Source: Treponema sp. (lineage in GTDB: Bacteria; Spirochaetota; Spirochaetia; Treponematales; Treponemataceae). From it: a stretch of DNA of 37,369 nt. Of this stretch, positions 23,629 to 30,407 are shown piece by piece; within the stretch, counting starts at the first letter, position 1; each line of letters starts with the position of its first letter. A program made the translations under genes and the position numbers. The stretch spans positions 1-37,369 of the forward strand of contig JAEDGP010000016.1 in the NCBI GenBank assembly GCA_016297405.1. The letters are read 5' to 3'. The notes beneath the pieces are model-generated. The model was not told the DNA's origin and did not search any database. It saw nothing but the letters and a program-made list of their open reading frames with translations.

Positions 23629-25176
23629 ATGAAAATGATGAAGAAAATTTCTGGCATTGTCGCAGCCTTTTTTCTTGGAACAATCGCTTTTGCCCAAAGC
23701 AGCAGCGATTCCACATTAAAAAATACAGCAGCCTCCCGCTTTCTTGTAATCGATCCACAGCAGACATCGCCTTTCAACGATGGCATCTGGGAAGGCTGGG
23801 GAACCAGCCTTTGCTGGTGGGCAAACCGTCTTGGTTATTCACAGGAACTTACCGATCAGAGCGCAAAACTGTTTTTTTCAGACCAGGGGCTGGACCTGAA
23901 TATCGTGCGTTATAATATTGGTGGCGGCGACAACCCAAAGCACAACCACATTACCAGAACCGATTCCATGATGGAAGGCTTTCTTGTAAAAAAAGGCAAG
24001 AATCAGTATGAATACAACTGGGATCTGGACAAAAATCAGCGAAATGTGCTTTCAAAAATCGCCTCCATTTCCAAGCCGTTTCATTTTGAAGCTTTTGCCA
24101 ACTCTGCTCCTTATTTTATGACAAAAAGCGGCTGCACTTCCGGTGCCGTAATCGGTCTGTTTGACAATCTCAAAAGCAAATCCTATGACGATTTTGCAGA
24201 ATATCTGGCCACTGTTGCAGAGCATTTCAAAATCCATGAAGGCATTGAGTTTCAAAGCATTTCCGCAATGAACGAACCTACAAACATATACTGGTGGGCA
24301 AAAAGCTACAAACAGGAAGGCTGCCATTTTGGATTTGGTAAATCCCAATCAAAAATGACGGTAGCCCTTAAAAAAGCCTTGGACAGACACAACCTTTCCC
24401 AAATCACAATCACGGGAACAGACGAAACCAGCGTTCGTTCCCAAACAAAGGCCATCAAAAAGCTTTCAAAAGAAGCGCTTTCTTACATAAAAAGAATCGA
24501 CACCCACACTTACATGGGCGACATTTACGACAAACAGGAATTGTCCAAGGCTGTTCAAAAAACCGGCAAAGGATTATGGATGTCCGAAGTAGACGGTGGA
24601 TCCATGCTGGACAAAAAATTCAAAGACGAAATGAGCTGCCCTTTGTGGCTTGCAAAGAAAATCATCGAAGACATTCGCACTTTACGCCCTTCTGCCTGGG
24701 TCATGTGGCAGATTATCGACAACCATATCTGCAAAGACGGCTATATGGGACGCATGGATAGCGGCATGGTAGATTTGAACAAAGGTTATTGGGGATGCGC
24801 CGTAGCCGACCATGATTCCAAAAACATCATTCTTACCCAAAAATATTTTGTTTACGGTCAATTCACAAGATACATAAAGCCTGGAATGAAAATTCTTGGC
24901 ACATTCCAAAACGATCTGATCGCTTTGGATCAGGAGCATGGTCAGATTGCAGCTGTTTGCGTAAATGAAAAACCTGAGGAATGGGAAATCACCCTTGATC
25001 TTCGAAAATTTTCTAAATCTGGATCAAAGACAAAGGCTTTCCGCACAAGAGGCACAATGAAAGACGGCGAACACTGGCAGCCAGTTCCATCAGATGAAGT
25101 ACATAACGGAACGTTCAGTGCAAAGCTTGCCCCTTACAGCGTAACAACCTTTATAATCGAGGGAGTTCAGCCATAG
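23629..25176 (+). CDS. Secreted GH30 glycosidase, probably endo-beta-1,6-galactanase type
   Basis: This 515-aa protein has a signal peptide ending near FAQ (23). The (beta/alpha)8 domain contains GWGTSLCWWANRLG (56-69), a hallmark I associate with the GH30 endo-beta-1,6-galactanase group. The acid/base is E216 in MNEPTN and the nucleophile E320 in WMSEVDGG. The last 90 residues form the usual beta-sandwich side domain. A likely target is beta-1,6-linked galactan in plant arabinogalactan, though a beta-1,6-glucan or other GH30 specificity is possible. The start has AGGA about 6-7 nt upstream, within the end of the preceding gene. It forms an operon with the transglutaminase-like gene. Confidence 0.82.
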   Translation: MKMMKKISGIVAAFFLGTIAFAQSSSDSTLKNTAASRFLVIDPQQTSPFNDGIWEGWGTSLCWWANRLGYSQELTDQSAKLFFSDQGLDLNIVRYNIGGGDNPKHNHITRTDSMMEGFLVKKGKNQYEYNWDLDKNQRNVLSKIASISKPFHFEAFANSAPYFMTKSGCTSGAVIGLFDNLKSKSYDDFAEYLATVAEHFKIHEGIEFQSISAMNEPTNIYWWAKSYKQEGCHFGFGKSQSKMTVALKKALDRHNLSQITITGTDETSVRSQTKAIKKLSKEALSYIKRIDTHTYMGDIYDKQELSKAVQKTGKGLWMSEVDGGSMLDKKFKDEMSCPLWLAKKIIEDIRTLRPSAWVMWQIIDNHICKDGYMGRMDSGMVDLNKGYWGCAVADHDSKNIILTQKYFVYGQFTRYIKPGMKILGTFQNDLIALDQEHGQIAAVCVNEKPEEWEITLDLRKFSKSGSKTKAFRTRGTMKDGEHWQPVPSDEVHNGTFSAKLAPYSVTTFIIEGVQP

Positions 25177-25210
25177 TCCATAAATCGTTAGCTGCATTTA
25201 ACTTTTTTTC

Positions 25211-25240
25211 TTGCCGATTTATATCAGAGCCACTTATATT
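25211..25240 (+). promoter_or_regulatory. Candidate thioredoxin promoter
   Basis: TTGCCG (25211-25216) and TATATT (25235-25240) are 18 nt apart. The leader to ATG 25273 would be about 26 nt and contains GGAG (25263-25266). Confidence 0.5.
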
Positions 25241-25272
25241 TAAAGCAACAAAACAATTTATTGGAGTTTTAT

Positions 25273-25587
25273 ATGGCAACTATCAATTTGACTTTGGCTA
25301 ATTTTGACGAAGAAGTAACAAAGAGCGACAAACCTGTGCTTATCGATTTTTGGGCAAGCTGGTGCGGACCTTGCAGAATGGTTTCGCCTCTTGTTGATCA
25401 GCTGGCAGAAGAACATCCCGAATACAAATTCTGTAAAGTAGACTGCGACAATGAAATTGTGCTGGCAAACAGATTTCAGGTAATGAGCATTCCAAATCTG
25501 GTTGTTCTTAAAGATGGCAAAGTAGTCAGCCAGTCTGCCGGTGCCAGACCAAAAGAAGAGATTCTTGCTCTTTTGCAGAATGCATAA
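25273..25587 (+). CDS. trxA: Thioredoxin
   Basis: This 104-aa cytoplasmic thiol-disulfide reductant has the standard active site WCGPC (C31, C34), the cis-proline in SIPNLVV, and normal family length. ATG 25273 is chosen; an in-frame TTG at 25261 overlaps the GGAG Shine-Dalgarno. It may be cotranscribed with pth, but pth seems to have its own promoter inside the end of this gene. Confidence 0.96.
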   Translation: MATINLTLANFDEEVTKSDKPVLIDFWASWCGPCRMVSPLVDQLAEEHPEYKFCKVDCDNEIVLANRFQVMSIPNLVVLKDGKVVSQSAGARPKEEILALLQNA

Positions 25588-25599
25588 ATAAAATATAAT
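25572..25599 (+). promoter_or_regulatory. Candidate leaderless promoter of pth
   Basis: TTTGCA (25572-25577), 16 nt, then a perfect TATAAT (25594-25599). ATG 25606 follows after exactly 6 nt. The AAGGA directly against the ATG is too close to act as a normal Shine-Dalgarno. Confidence 0.55.
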
Positions 25600-25605
25600 C
25601 AAGGA

Positions 25606-26259
25606 ATGATTCAACTTATAGCATTCCTTGGTAATTTTGGCCGTGATTACGAAAAGACACGGCATAACGTTGCATGGCAGTTCGAAGATTCACTGCCATT
25701 TGCAAACAGACTTTCATGGCAGAAAAAGTTCAACGGCAATTATGCCGTTTGCGAACCATCTGAATTAGCTGGGTGGCTTTGCGATGCAGGAGTTCTAGCT
25801 GCAAAAGATGGCTCACCTGTGCGCATTCCCGATCAGGCCCCTTCAAAAATTTTCTTTCTGAAACCAGAAACTTACATGAACAATTCTGGACTGAGCATCA
25901 TCGAGCTGGCAAACTTTTATAAAATCAAACCTGAAGAAGTGCTTGTAGTTCATGATGAGCTGGAATTGCCACTTGGCACAGTGAGCCTTAAATGGTCTGG
26001 TGGTCTTGGTGGACACAACGGTCTTCGCTCTACAAAATCTGTATTCGGCACTCCTGATTTCTGGCGGCTTCGGTTTGGAATCAGCAAACCTGCAGGAAAA
26101 GATATTGCAGACTATGTCCTTAGCTCTTTCACATCCGACGAACAAATCATCCTGTCACAGATTTTTCCTCAAACCGCAGTGCTTTTAGGAAAATTACTTT
26201 TTTCTACAGATCCACAAAAACTAATCCAAGAATGGAGAAAGAAAAAGCTCATGGCATAG
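25606..26259 (+). CDS. pth: Peptidyl-tRNA hydrolase
   Basis: This 217-aa enzyme frees tRNA from peptidyl-tRNA dropped by ribosomes. The key residues align with E. coli Pth: N10 and H20 in LGNFG...TRHN, N92 in MNNSG, D117 in VVHDELELPLG, and N138 in GGHNGLRS. Two oddities: GNPG is GNFG here, and residues about 50-80 add an insertion that pushes MNNSG and later motifs some 24 residues downstream of their E. coli positions. MazG starts 18 nt after its stop, so both are probably cotranscribed. Confidence 0.93.
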   Translation: MIQLIAFLGNFGRDYEKTRHNVAWQFEDSLPFANRLSWQKKFNGNYAVCEPSELAGWLCDAGVLAAKDGSPVRIPDQAPSKIFFLKPETYMNNSGLSIIELANFYKIKPEEVLVVHDELELPLGTVSLKWSGGLGGHNGLRSTKSVFGTPDFWRLRFGISKPAGKDIADYVLSSFTSDEQIILSQIFPQTAVLLGKLLFSTDPQKLIQEWRKKKLMA

Positions 26260-26277
26260 CCATAGGCACAACAAACA

Positions 26278-27228
26278 ATGAACGAACAAAACAAACAAAA
26301 AGCAATGGAAGCTTTCTCAAGATTCCTTGATACAATCAGCACTCTTCGCGCTCCAGGGGGATGCCCCTGGGATATTGATCAGACTCCCCTTTCCATGCGC
26401 CAGGATTTGATTGAAGAAGCCTTTGAAGCTTGCGATGCCATCAGTCAAAACGACATCAATCATGTAAAAGAAGAATTGGGCGACGTTTTTTTGAATGCAA
26501 TGATGATTTCCTACATGTACGAGGAAAGCGGACAATTTTTGATTGCAGATTCCATAAATGATCTGACAGATAAACTTATTCGCCGCCATCCTCATGTATT
26601 TCCCCAAAGCGAAGGTTCTGCCTGCATGTCGCAAAAACCTACAGAAGGAAGCGAAGTCCTTTCCCAGTGGGACAAAATCAAGGAAAACATTGAAGGTCGC
26701 AAAGGTGAATCCGTGCTGGACGATATTCCAGAAGGTTTTCCACCTCTTTTAAAAGCACAGAAAATGCAGAAAAAAGCTGCAAAAAAAGGATTCAAATGGA
26801 GCAGCATTGACGGGGCAAAAGAAAAGCTTCTGGAAGAAATGAATGAAGTTTTCAGCGCCCAGGATGAATTGTACAAATCAAACAGCGATGCAGCTGCAAA
26901 TTGCAGCACAACTTTAGAAAATCAAAGAAGTCCATCGCCACTTACAGTTAATTCCTGTGAAAGGCAAAACCAGGCTTTTCTTCATCTGGAAGAAGAATTG
27001 GGTGACCTGCTTTTTTCTGCAATAAATTATGGCCGCTATCTTAACATAAACAGCGAGCTTGCAATGGAAAAAGCAAACAAAAAATTTTCCAAAAGATTTC
27101 GCCATGTAGAAAAATCAATGGCACAAAACAATCTTCCAATGGATGAAAATCACCTGAAAGAAATGCTGTTTTTTTGGAAAGAAGCTAAAAACCAGGATTC
27201 TTCTATATCCAATAATGAAAAATTATGA
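26278..27228 (+). CDS. mazG: MazG nucleoside triphosphate pyrophosphohydrolase
   Basis: This 316-aa house-cleaning enzyme hydrolyses NTPs or dNTPs to monophosphates. Two MazG domains are present: the first with CPWDIDQT and the metal motifs EEAFEA and KEELGD (about 29-75), then RRHPHVF; the second with FKWSSIDGAKEKLLEEMNEV and EEELGDLLFSAINYGR. Between the two metal-binding helices of the second domain there is a polar insertion (about 205-228, rich in Ser, Asn and Thr) that most family members lack. The start has only a weak ribosome binding site, suggesting coupling to pth. Confidence 0.93.
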   Translation: MNEQNKQKAMEAFSRFLDTISTLRAPGGCPWDIDQTPLSMRQDLIEEAFEACDAISQNDINHVKEELGDVFLNAMMISYMYEESGQFLIADSINDLTDKLIRRHPHVFPQSEGSACMSQKPTEGSEVLSQWDKIKENIEGRKGESVLDDIPEGFPPLLKAQKMQKKAAKKGFKWSSIDGAKEKLLEEMNEVFSAQDELYKSNSDAAANCSTTLENQRSPSPLTVNSCERQNQAFLHLEEELGDLLFSAINYGRYLNINSELAMEKANKKFSKRFRHVEKSMAQNNLPMDENHLKEMLFFWKEAKNQDSSISNNEKL

Positions 27229-27271
27229 TAAATTCTTCTATATTAATTATTAATTTCCAAATGGGGGAAAC

Positions 27272-28045
27272 ATGAAAAAGATAACTGGAGCTTTGCTCAT
27301 TTTAGCAGGAATTACAGCCATGACTGGTTGTGCAAAAAAGAAAGTTGTAGAGATCAATGATGCTTCTGATCTTGAAGGCCTTGCAATTGGTGTTCAGGCA
27401 GGTACAACTGGTGAAACTTACGTTTTGGACGTAAAAGATGCAGATGTTCATTCTTTCAAGACAGGTATTGATGCAGCACTCGCCCTTAAAAACGGGAACA
27501 TCGATGCAATCGTTCTTGATGAACTTCCAGCAAAAGAAATCGTAAAAAACAATGATGATCTTAAAATTTGTGAAGTAAAATTCGTAAGCGAATTCTACTC
27601 AATCGCCGTTCGCAAAGGCGACACAGCACTTTTAAATTCCATCAACAAAACACTTAAGACTATTCGTGAAAACGGAAAATATGATGAAATGCTTTCTGTA
27701 TACGTTCCAACAGACGGCTCAGAAATTTCATTCATGAACGTTCCTCTTACAGGTTCAAACGGCACTTTAAAAGTTGGTACAAACGCCGCTTTCCCACCTT
27801 TTGAATATAAAGAAGGATCAGATGTTGTTGGTTTTGATATTACCCTTTGTTCATACATTGCAAACGATTTGAACAAAAAGCTTGAAATCAAAGACATGAA
27901 CTTCAACAGTCTTCTTACAGCTTTGGAAAGTGGTGCTATCGATTGTATCGCAGCAGGCATGACTGCAAATGACGAAAGAAGACAGTCTGTTGACTTCTCT
28001 GAACCATATTTCGAATCAAACCAGGTTATCATCATCAGAAAATAG
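27272..28045 (+). CDS. Amino-acid ABC transporter binding lipoprotein, circularly permuted
   Basis: This 257-aa lipoprotein (lipobox MTGC, C20) is the binding component for the following permease and ATPase. All SBP_bac_3 motifs are present, but in swapped order. Residues 32-145 match what is normally the C-terminal part (DLEGLAIGVQAGTTGE, FKTGIDAALALKNG, IAVRKGD), and residues 165-257 match what is normally the mature N-terminus (LKVGTNAAFPPFEY, VGFDI, AGMT, DERR, VDFSEPY, then the end at QVIIIRK). The two are joined by a linker of about 20 residues. Ligand-site residues of both lobes are retained, so it should still bind a polar amino acid, perhaps cystine or glutamine. The start has GGGGGAAAC. 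No frameshift is needed to explain it. Confidence 0.88.
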   Translation: MKKITGALLILAGITAMTGCAKKKVVEINDASDLEGLAIGVQAGTTGETYVLDVKDADVHSFKTGIDAALALKNGNIDAIVLDELPAKEIVKNNDDLKICEVKFVSEFYSIAVRKGDTALLNSINKTLKTIRENGKYDEMLSVYVPTDGSEISFMNVPLTGSNGTLKVGTNAAFPPFEYKEGSDVVGFDITLCSYIANDLNKKLEIKDMNFNSLLTALESGAIDCIAAGMTANDERRQSVDFSEPYFESNQVIIIRK

Positions 28046-28066
28046 CCTGATTATATTTCACAAAAA

Positions 28067-28115
28067 CCGGCTGTTATACTGGAACTCCAAATTCAGTCCA
28101 TCAGCCGGACTTTTT
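28067..28115 (+). terminator. Intra-operon hairpin between binding protein and permease
   Basis: CCGGCTG (28067-28073) pairs with CAGCCGG (28102-28108), with an inner ACTG/CAGT stem, followed by ACTTTTT. A partial terminator here would give more binding protein than membrane subunits, a common pattern in ABC operons; it could also protect the 3' end of the first message. Confidence 0.7.
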
Positions 28116-28132
28116 ATTTAAGGACAAAAAGG

Positions 28133-28807
28133 ATGTTTGAGACATTTCAAAGAATCATGATTTCAAAAAGCAGATGGATGTTAGTTCTGCAAGGCCTTGA
28201 AACCACTTTAAAAATCGCTTTTTTTGCCATTTTGATTGGCTCAATTTTAGGCTGCATTTTTGCCCTATTTAAAATCTCAAAATCAAAAATATTAAGATTT
28301 ATAGCTGGAACATACACTACAATTATTCGCGGCATTCCAATGGCCACCCAGCTTATGATTTTCTATTTTGTAGTTTTTGCGCAAACCCTTATTGGAAATA
28401 ATGCAGAACTCATTGCAATAATCGCATTCGGCATTAACTCCGGCGCATACTGTACAGAAATTTTCCGAGCCGGAATCCAGGGTGTAGATCCAGGCCAAAT
28501 GGAAGCAGGCCGTTCCCTTGGACTTACATGGTCTCAAACCATGACCAGAATTATTCTTCCACAGGCATTCAGAACCGTTTTGCCAACTTACACAAGCGAA
28601 TTCATTACTCTTATAAAAGAAACTTCTGTAGCAAGCTTTATTGCCGTCACCGATCTTCAAAAATCCTGCGACGACATCAGAAATCAGACATACAACGCCT
28701 GGATTCCTCTTATAAGCTGCGCTGTTATTTATCTTATTCTTACAATCGGACTTACACAGCTTTTCTCTCTAGTTGAAAAAAGGATGGCTAAAAGTGATAG
28801 AAATTAA
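28133..28807 (+). CDS. Polar amino-acid ABC transporter permease
   Basis: This 224-aa inner-membrane protein belongs to the HisM/GlnP permease family. It has several membrane segments (about 22-46, 70-88, 92-108, 185-212) and the EAA loop EAGRSLGLTWSQTMTRIILPQ (124-144) that docks on the ATPase. AGGA lies 8 nt before ATG 28133. It overlaps the ATPase gene by 14 nt. It works with the permuted binding protein to import an amino acid. Confidence 0.93.
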   Translation: MFETFQRIMISKSRWMLVLQGLETTLKIAFFAILIGSILGCIFALFKISKSKILRFIAGTYTTIIRGIPMATQLMIFYFVVFAQTLIGNNAELIAIIAFGINSGAYCTEIFRAGIQGVDPGQMEAGRSLGLTWSQTMTRIILPQAFRTVLPTYTSEFITLIKETSVASFIAVTDLQKSCDDIRNQTYNAWIPLISCAVIYLILTIGLTQLFSLVEKRMAKSDRN

Positions 28808-29516
28808 GGATCTTACATTTTCTTACGGAAAATTAACAATATTCGAAAATCTTAACCTGAAAATTGATAAAGGCGAAAAAATTGTACTTATCGGACCTTC
28901 CGGAGCGGGAAAAAGCACTCTTCTTCGCTGCATGAATCTTCTGGAAAAACCATCTTCCGGCCATATTTATTTTGACGGCGTTGATATTATGAGCAAATCA
29001 ACAGACATAAATCAAGTTCGATGCCGCATGAATATGGTTTTTCAGCACTTCAACCTGTTCCCACACAAAACTGTCTTGCAAAACATAACACTTGCACCAG
29101 TAACTCTTAAACTTATGTCTAAGGAACAGGCTTGCGAAAAAGCATTGGAGCTGCTGCATAAAATCGGACTTGCCGACAAAGCCGATGCATATCCTTCAAG
29201 TCTTTCTGGTGGACAGCAGCAGCGAATTGCTATTGTTCGCTCTCTTGCCATGGATCCAAAGGTGATTCTTTTTGATGAGCCAACATCTGCACTGGACCCG
29301 GAAATGGTAGGCGAAGTTTTGCAGCTTATGAAAAGACTTGCTGATTCGGGAATGACCATGGCTGTAGTTACCCATGAAATGGGGTTTGCCCGAGAAGTTG
29401 CGAACAGAGTTCTTTTTATGGAAGAAGGAAAGATTAAGGAAAGCGGAACTCCAAAGGAAATCTTTGAAAATCCAAAAACCGACCGCTTGCAGCAGTTCTT
29501 AAAGGCTATTCTTTAA
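28794..29516 (+). CDS. Polar amino-acid ABC transporter ATPase
   Basis: This 240-aa ATPase has Walker A GPSGAGKST (34-42), signature LSGGQQQ (137-143), Walker B VILFDEP (157-163) and H194 in VVTHEM. It fits the GlnQ/HisP family. I take the GTG at 28794 as start (protein begins MIEIKDLTFSYG), with AGGA about 9 nt upstream. A TTG further up (28773) would add an atypical N-terminus. Last gene of the transporter operon, followed by a strong terminator. Confidence 0.94.
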   Translation: MIEIKDLTFSYGKLTIFENLNLKIDKGEKIVLIGPSGAGKSTLLRCMNLLEKPSSGHIYFDGVDIMSKSTDINQVRCRMNMVFQHFNLFPHKTVLQNITLAPVTLKLMSKEQACEKALELLHKIGLADKADAYPSSLSGGQQQRIAIVRSLAMDPKVILFDEPTSALDPEMVGEVLQLMKRLADSGMTMAVVTHEMGFAREVANRVLFMEEGKIKESGTPKEIFENPKTDRLQQFLKAIL

Positions 29517-29527
29517 TTCGTAAAAGA

Positions 29528-29554
29528 AACGGTGGAAAAACGCCACCGTTTTTT
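29528..29554 (+). terminator. Rho-independent terminator of the ABC operon
   Basis: AACGGTGG (29528-29535) pairs with CCACCGTT (29543-29550), followed by a T run. A TATAAT box begins 2 nt after the T run. Confidence 0.9.
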
Positions 29555-29555
29555 A

Positions 29556-29561
29556 TATAAT
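29556..29561 (+). promoter_or_regulatory. -10 box of the IMP cyclohydrolase gene
   Basis: TATAAT directly follows the terminator T run. The leader of about 26 nt holds an AAGGAA Shine-Dalgarno before ATG 29594. A -35 would lie in the terminator hairpin and is not clear. Confidence 0.45.
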
Positions 29562-29593
29562 CTTCAAAAATCATAACCACACAAGGAATTGTC

Positions 29594-30322
29594 ATGAAAA
29601 CTGTATCACTTAAAAACGAACTTACAACAAACGCATATCCTGGACGCGGCATAGTTGCCGGCCTTTCTGCAGATGGAAAATACGCTGTTTCTGCTTACTG
29701 GACCATGGGACGCAGTGCAGGCAGCCGCAACCGCATTTTTGTAAAAGAAGAAGAAAACGGAACTGAAGTCATCCGCACAAAGGCTTTCGATCCTTCGCTT
29801 ATTGCCGGCGACCCAAGCCTTATCATTTATGCAGCTGTGCGCACCCTCAATAATCAGACAATCGTAACTAATGGCGACCAGACAGATACTATATTTGAAG
29901 GACTTAAATCTGGACTTACTTTTGAACAGTCCCTTCGCAGCCGCAAATACGAACATGACGCTCCAAACTACACACCTCGCATTTCTTCTCTTCTTGAAGT
30001 TGCAGATGGCAAATACAATTATTCCATTTCTATTTTGAAAAGCGATAACGGTAACCCAGATAATACACTCCGCTTTACTTTTAATTATGATGCACCTCAG
30101 AAAGGAAAAGGCCATTTTATTCACACTTACATGGGTGATGGAAATCCTCTTCCAAGCTACGAAGGCGAACCAACTCCTGTAGAAATCGAAGGCGATATTG
30201 ATACTTTCACAAACAACATCTGGTCATGGCTCAACGAAGACAACAAAGTAAGCCTTTTCGTTCGCTATATCGACCTGGATACTGGCAAATACGACGAAAG
30301 AATCTTGAATAAAAATAAATAA
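29594..30322 (+). CDS. IMP cyclohydrolase, archaeal PurO-like family
   Basis: This 242-aa protein matches the IMP_cyclohyd family (PF07826), related to archaeal PurO. It shows the conserved N-terminal pattern YPGRGIVAGLSADGKYAVSA followed by YWTMGRSAGSRNRIF, and the later VTNGDQTDTI and APNYTPRI blocks. It would close the purine ring (FAICAR to IMP), the last step of IMP synthesis, performed in most bacteria by PurH. No other purine gene is nearby. It is transcribed alone, between two terminators. Confidence 0.88.
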   Translation: MKTVSLKNELTTNAYPGRGIVAGLSADGKYAVSAYWTMGRSAGSRNRIFVKEEENGTEVIRTKAFDPSLIAGDPSLIIYAAVRTLNNQTIVTNGDQTDTIFEGLKSGLTFEQSLRSRKYEHDAPNYTPRISSLLEVADGKYNYSISILKSDNGNPDNTLRFTFNYDAPQKGKGHFIHTYMGDGNPLPSYEGEPTPVEIEGDIDTFTNNIWSWLNEDNKVSLFVRYIDLDTGKYDERILNKNK

Positions 30323-30344
30323 ACTGTTGTTTTTTTAATAAATC

Positions 30345-30397
30345 AAAACTGCCAAAAAGCTGTCATTAATCTGACCGTTTTTCTGGCAGTTTTTTTT
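30345..30397. terminator. Bidirectional terminator between convergent genes
   Basis: AAAACTGCCA (30345-30354) pairs with TGGCAGTTTT (30384-30393), extended by A/T pairs inside. There is an eight-T run on the plus strand and a short one on the minus strand. It serves the IMP cyclohydrolase gene and the lipoprotein gene ending at 30408. Confidence 0.87.
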
Positions 30398-30407
30398 ACG
30401 CTACTTT

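Noticed and set aside
27272..28045. Permuted binding protein explained as two overlapping broken genes
   Set aside because: The frame is open from signal peptide to stop, each lobe is present once, and the linker has normal composition; a frameshift or fusion of two genes is not needed.
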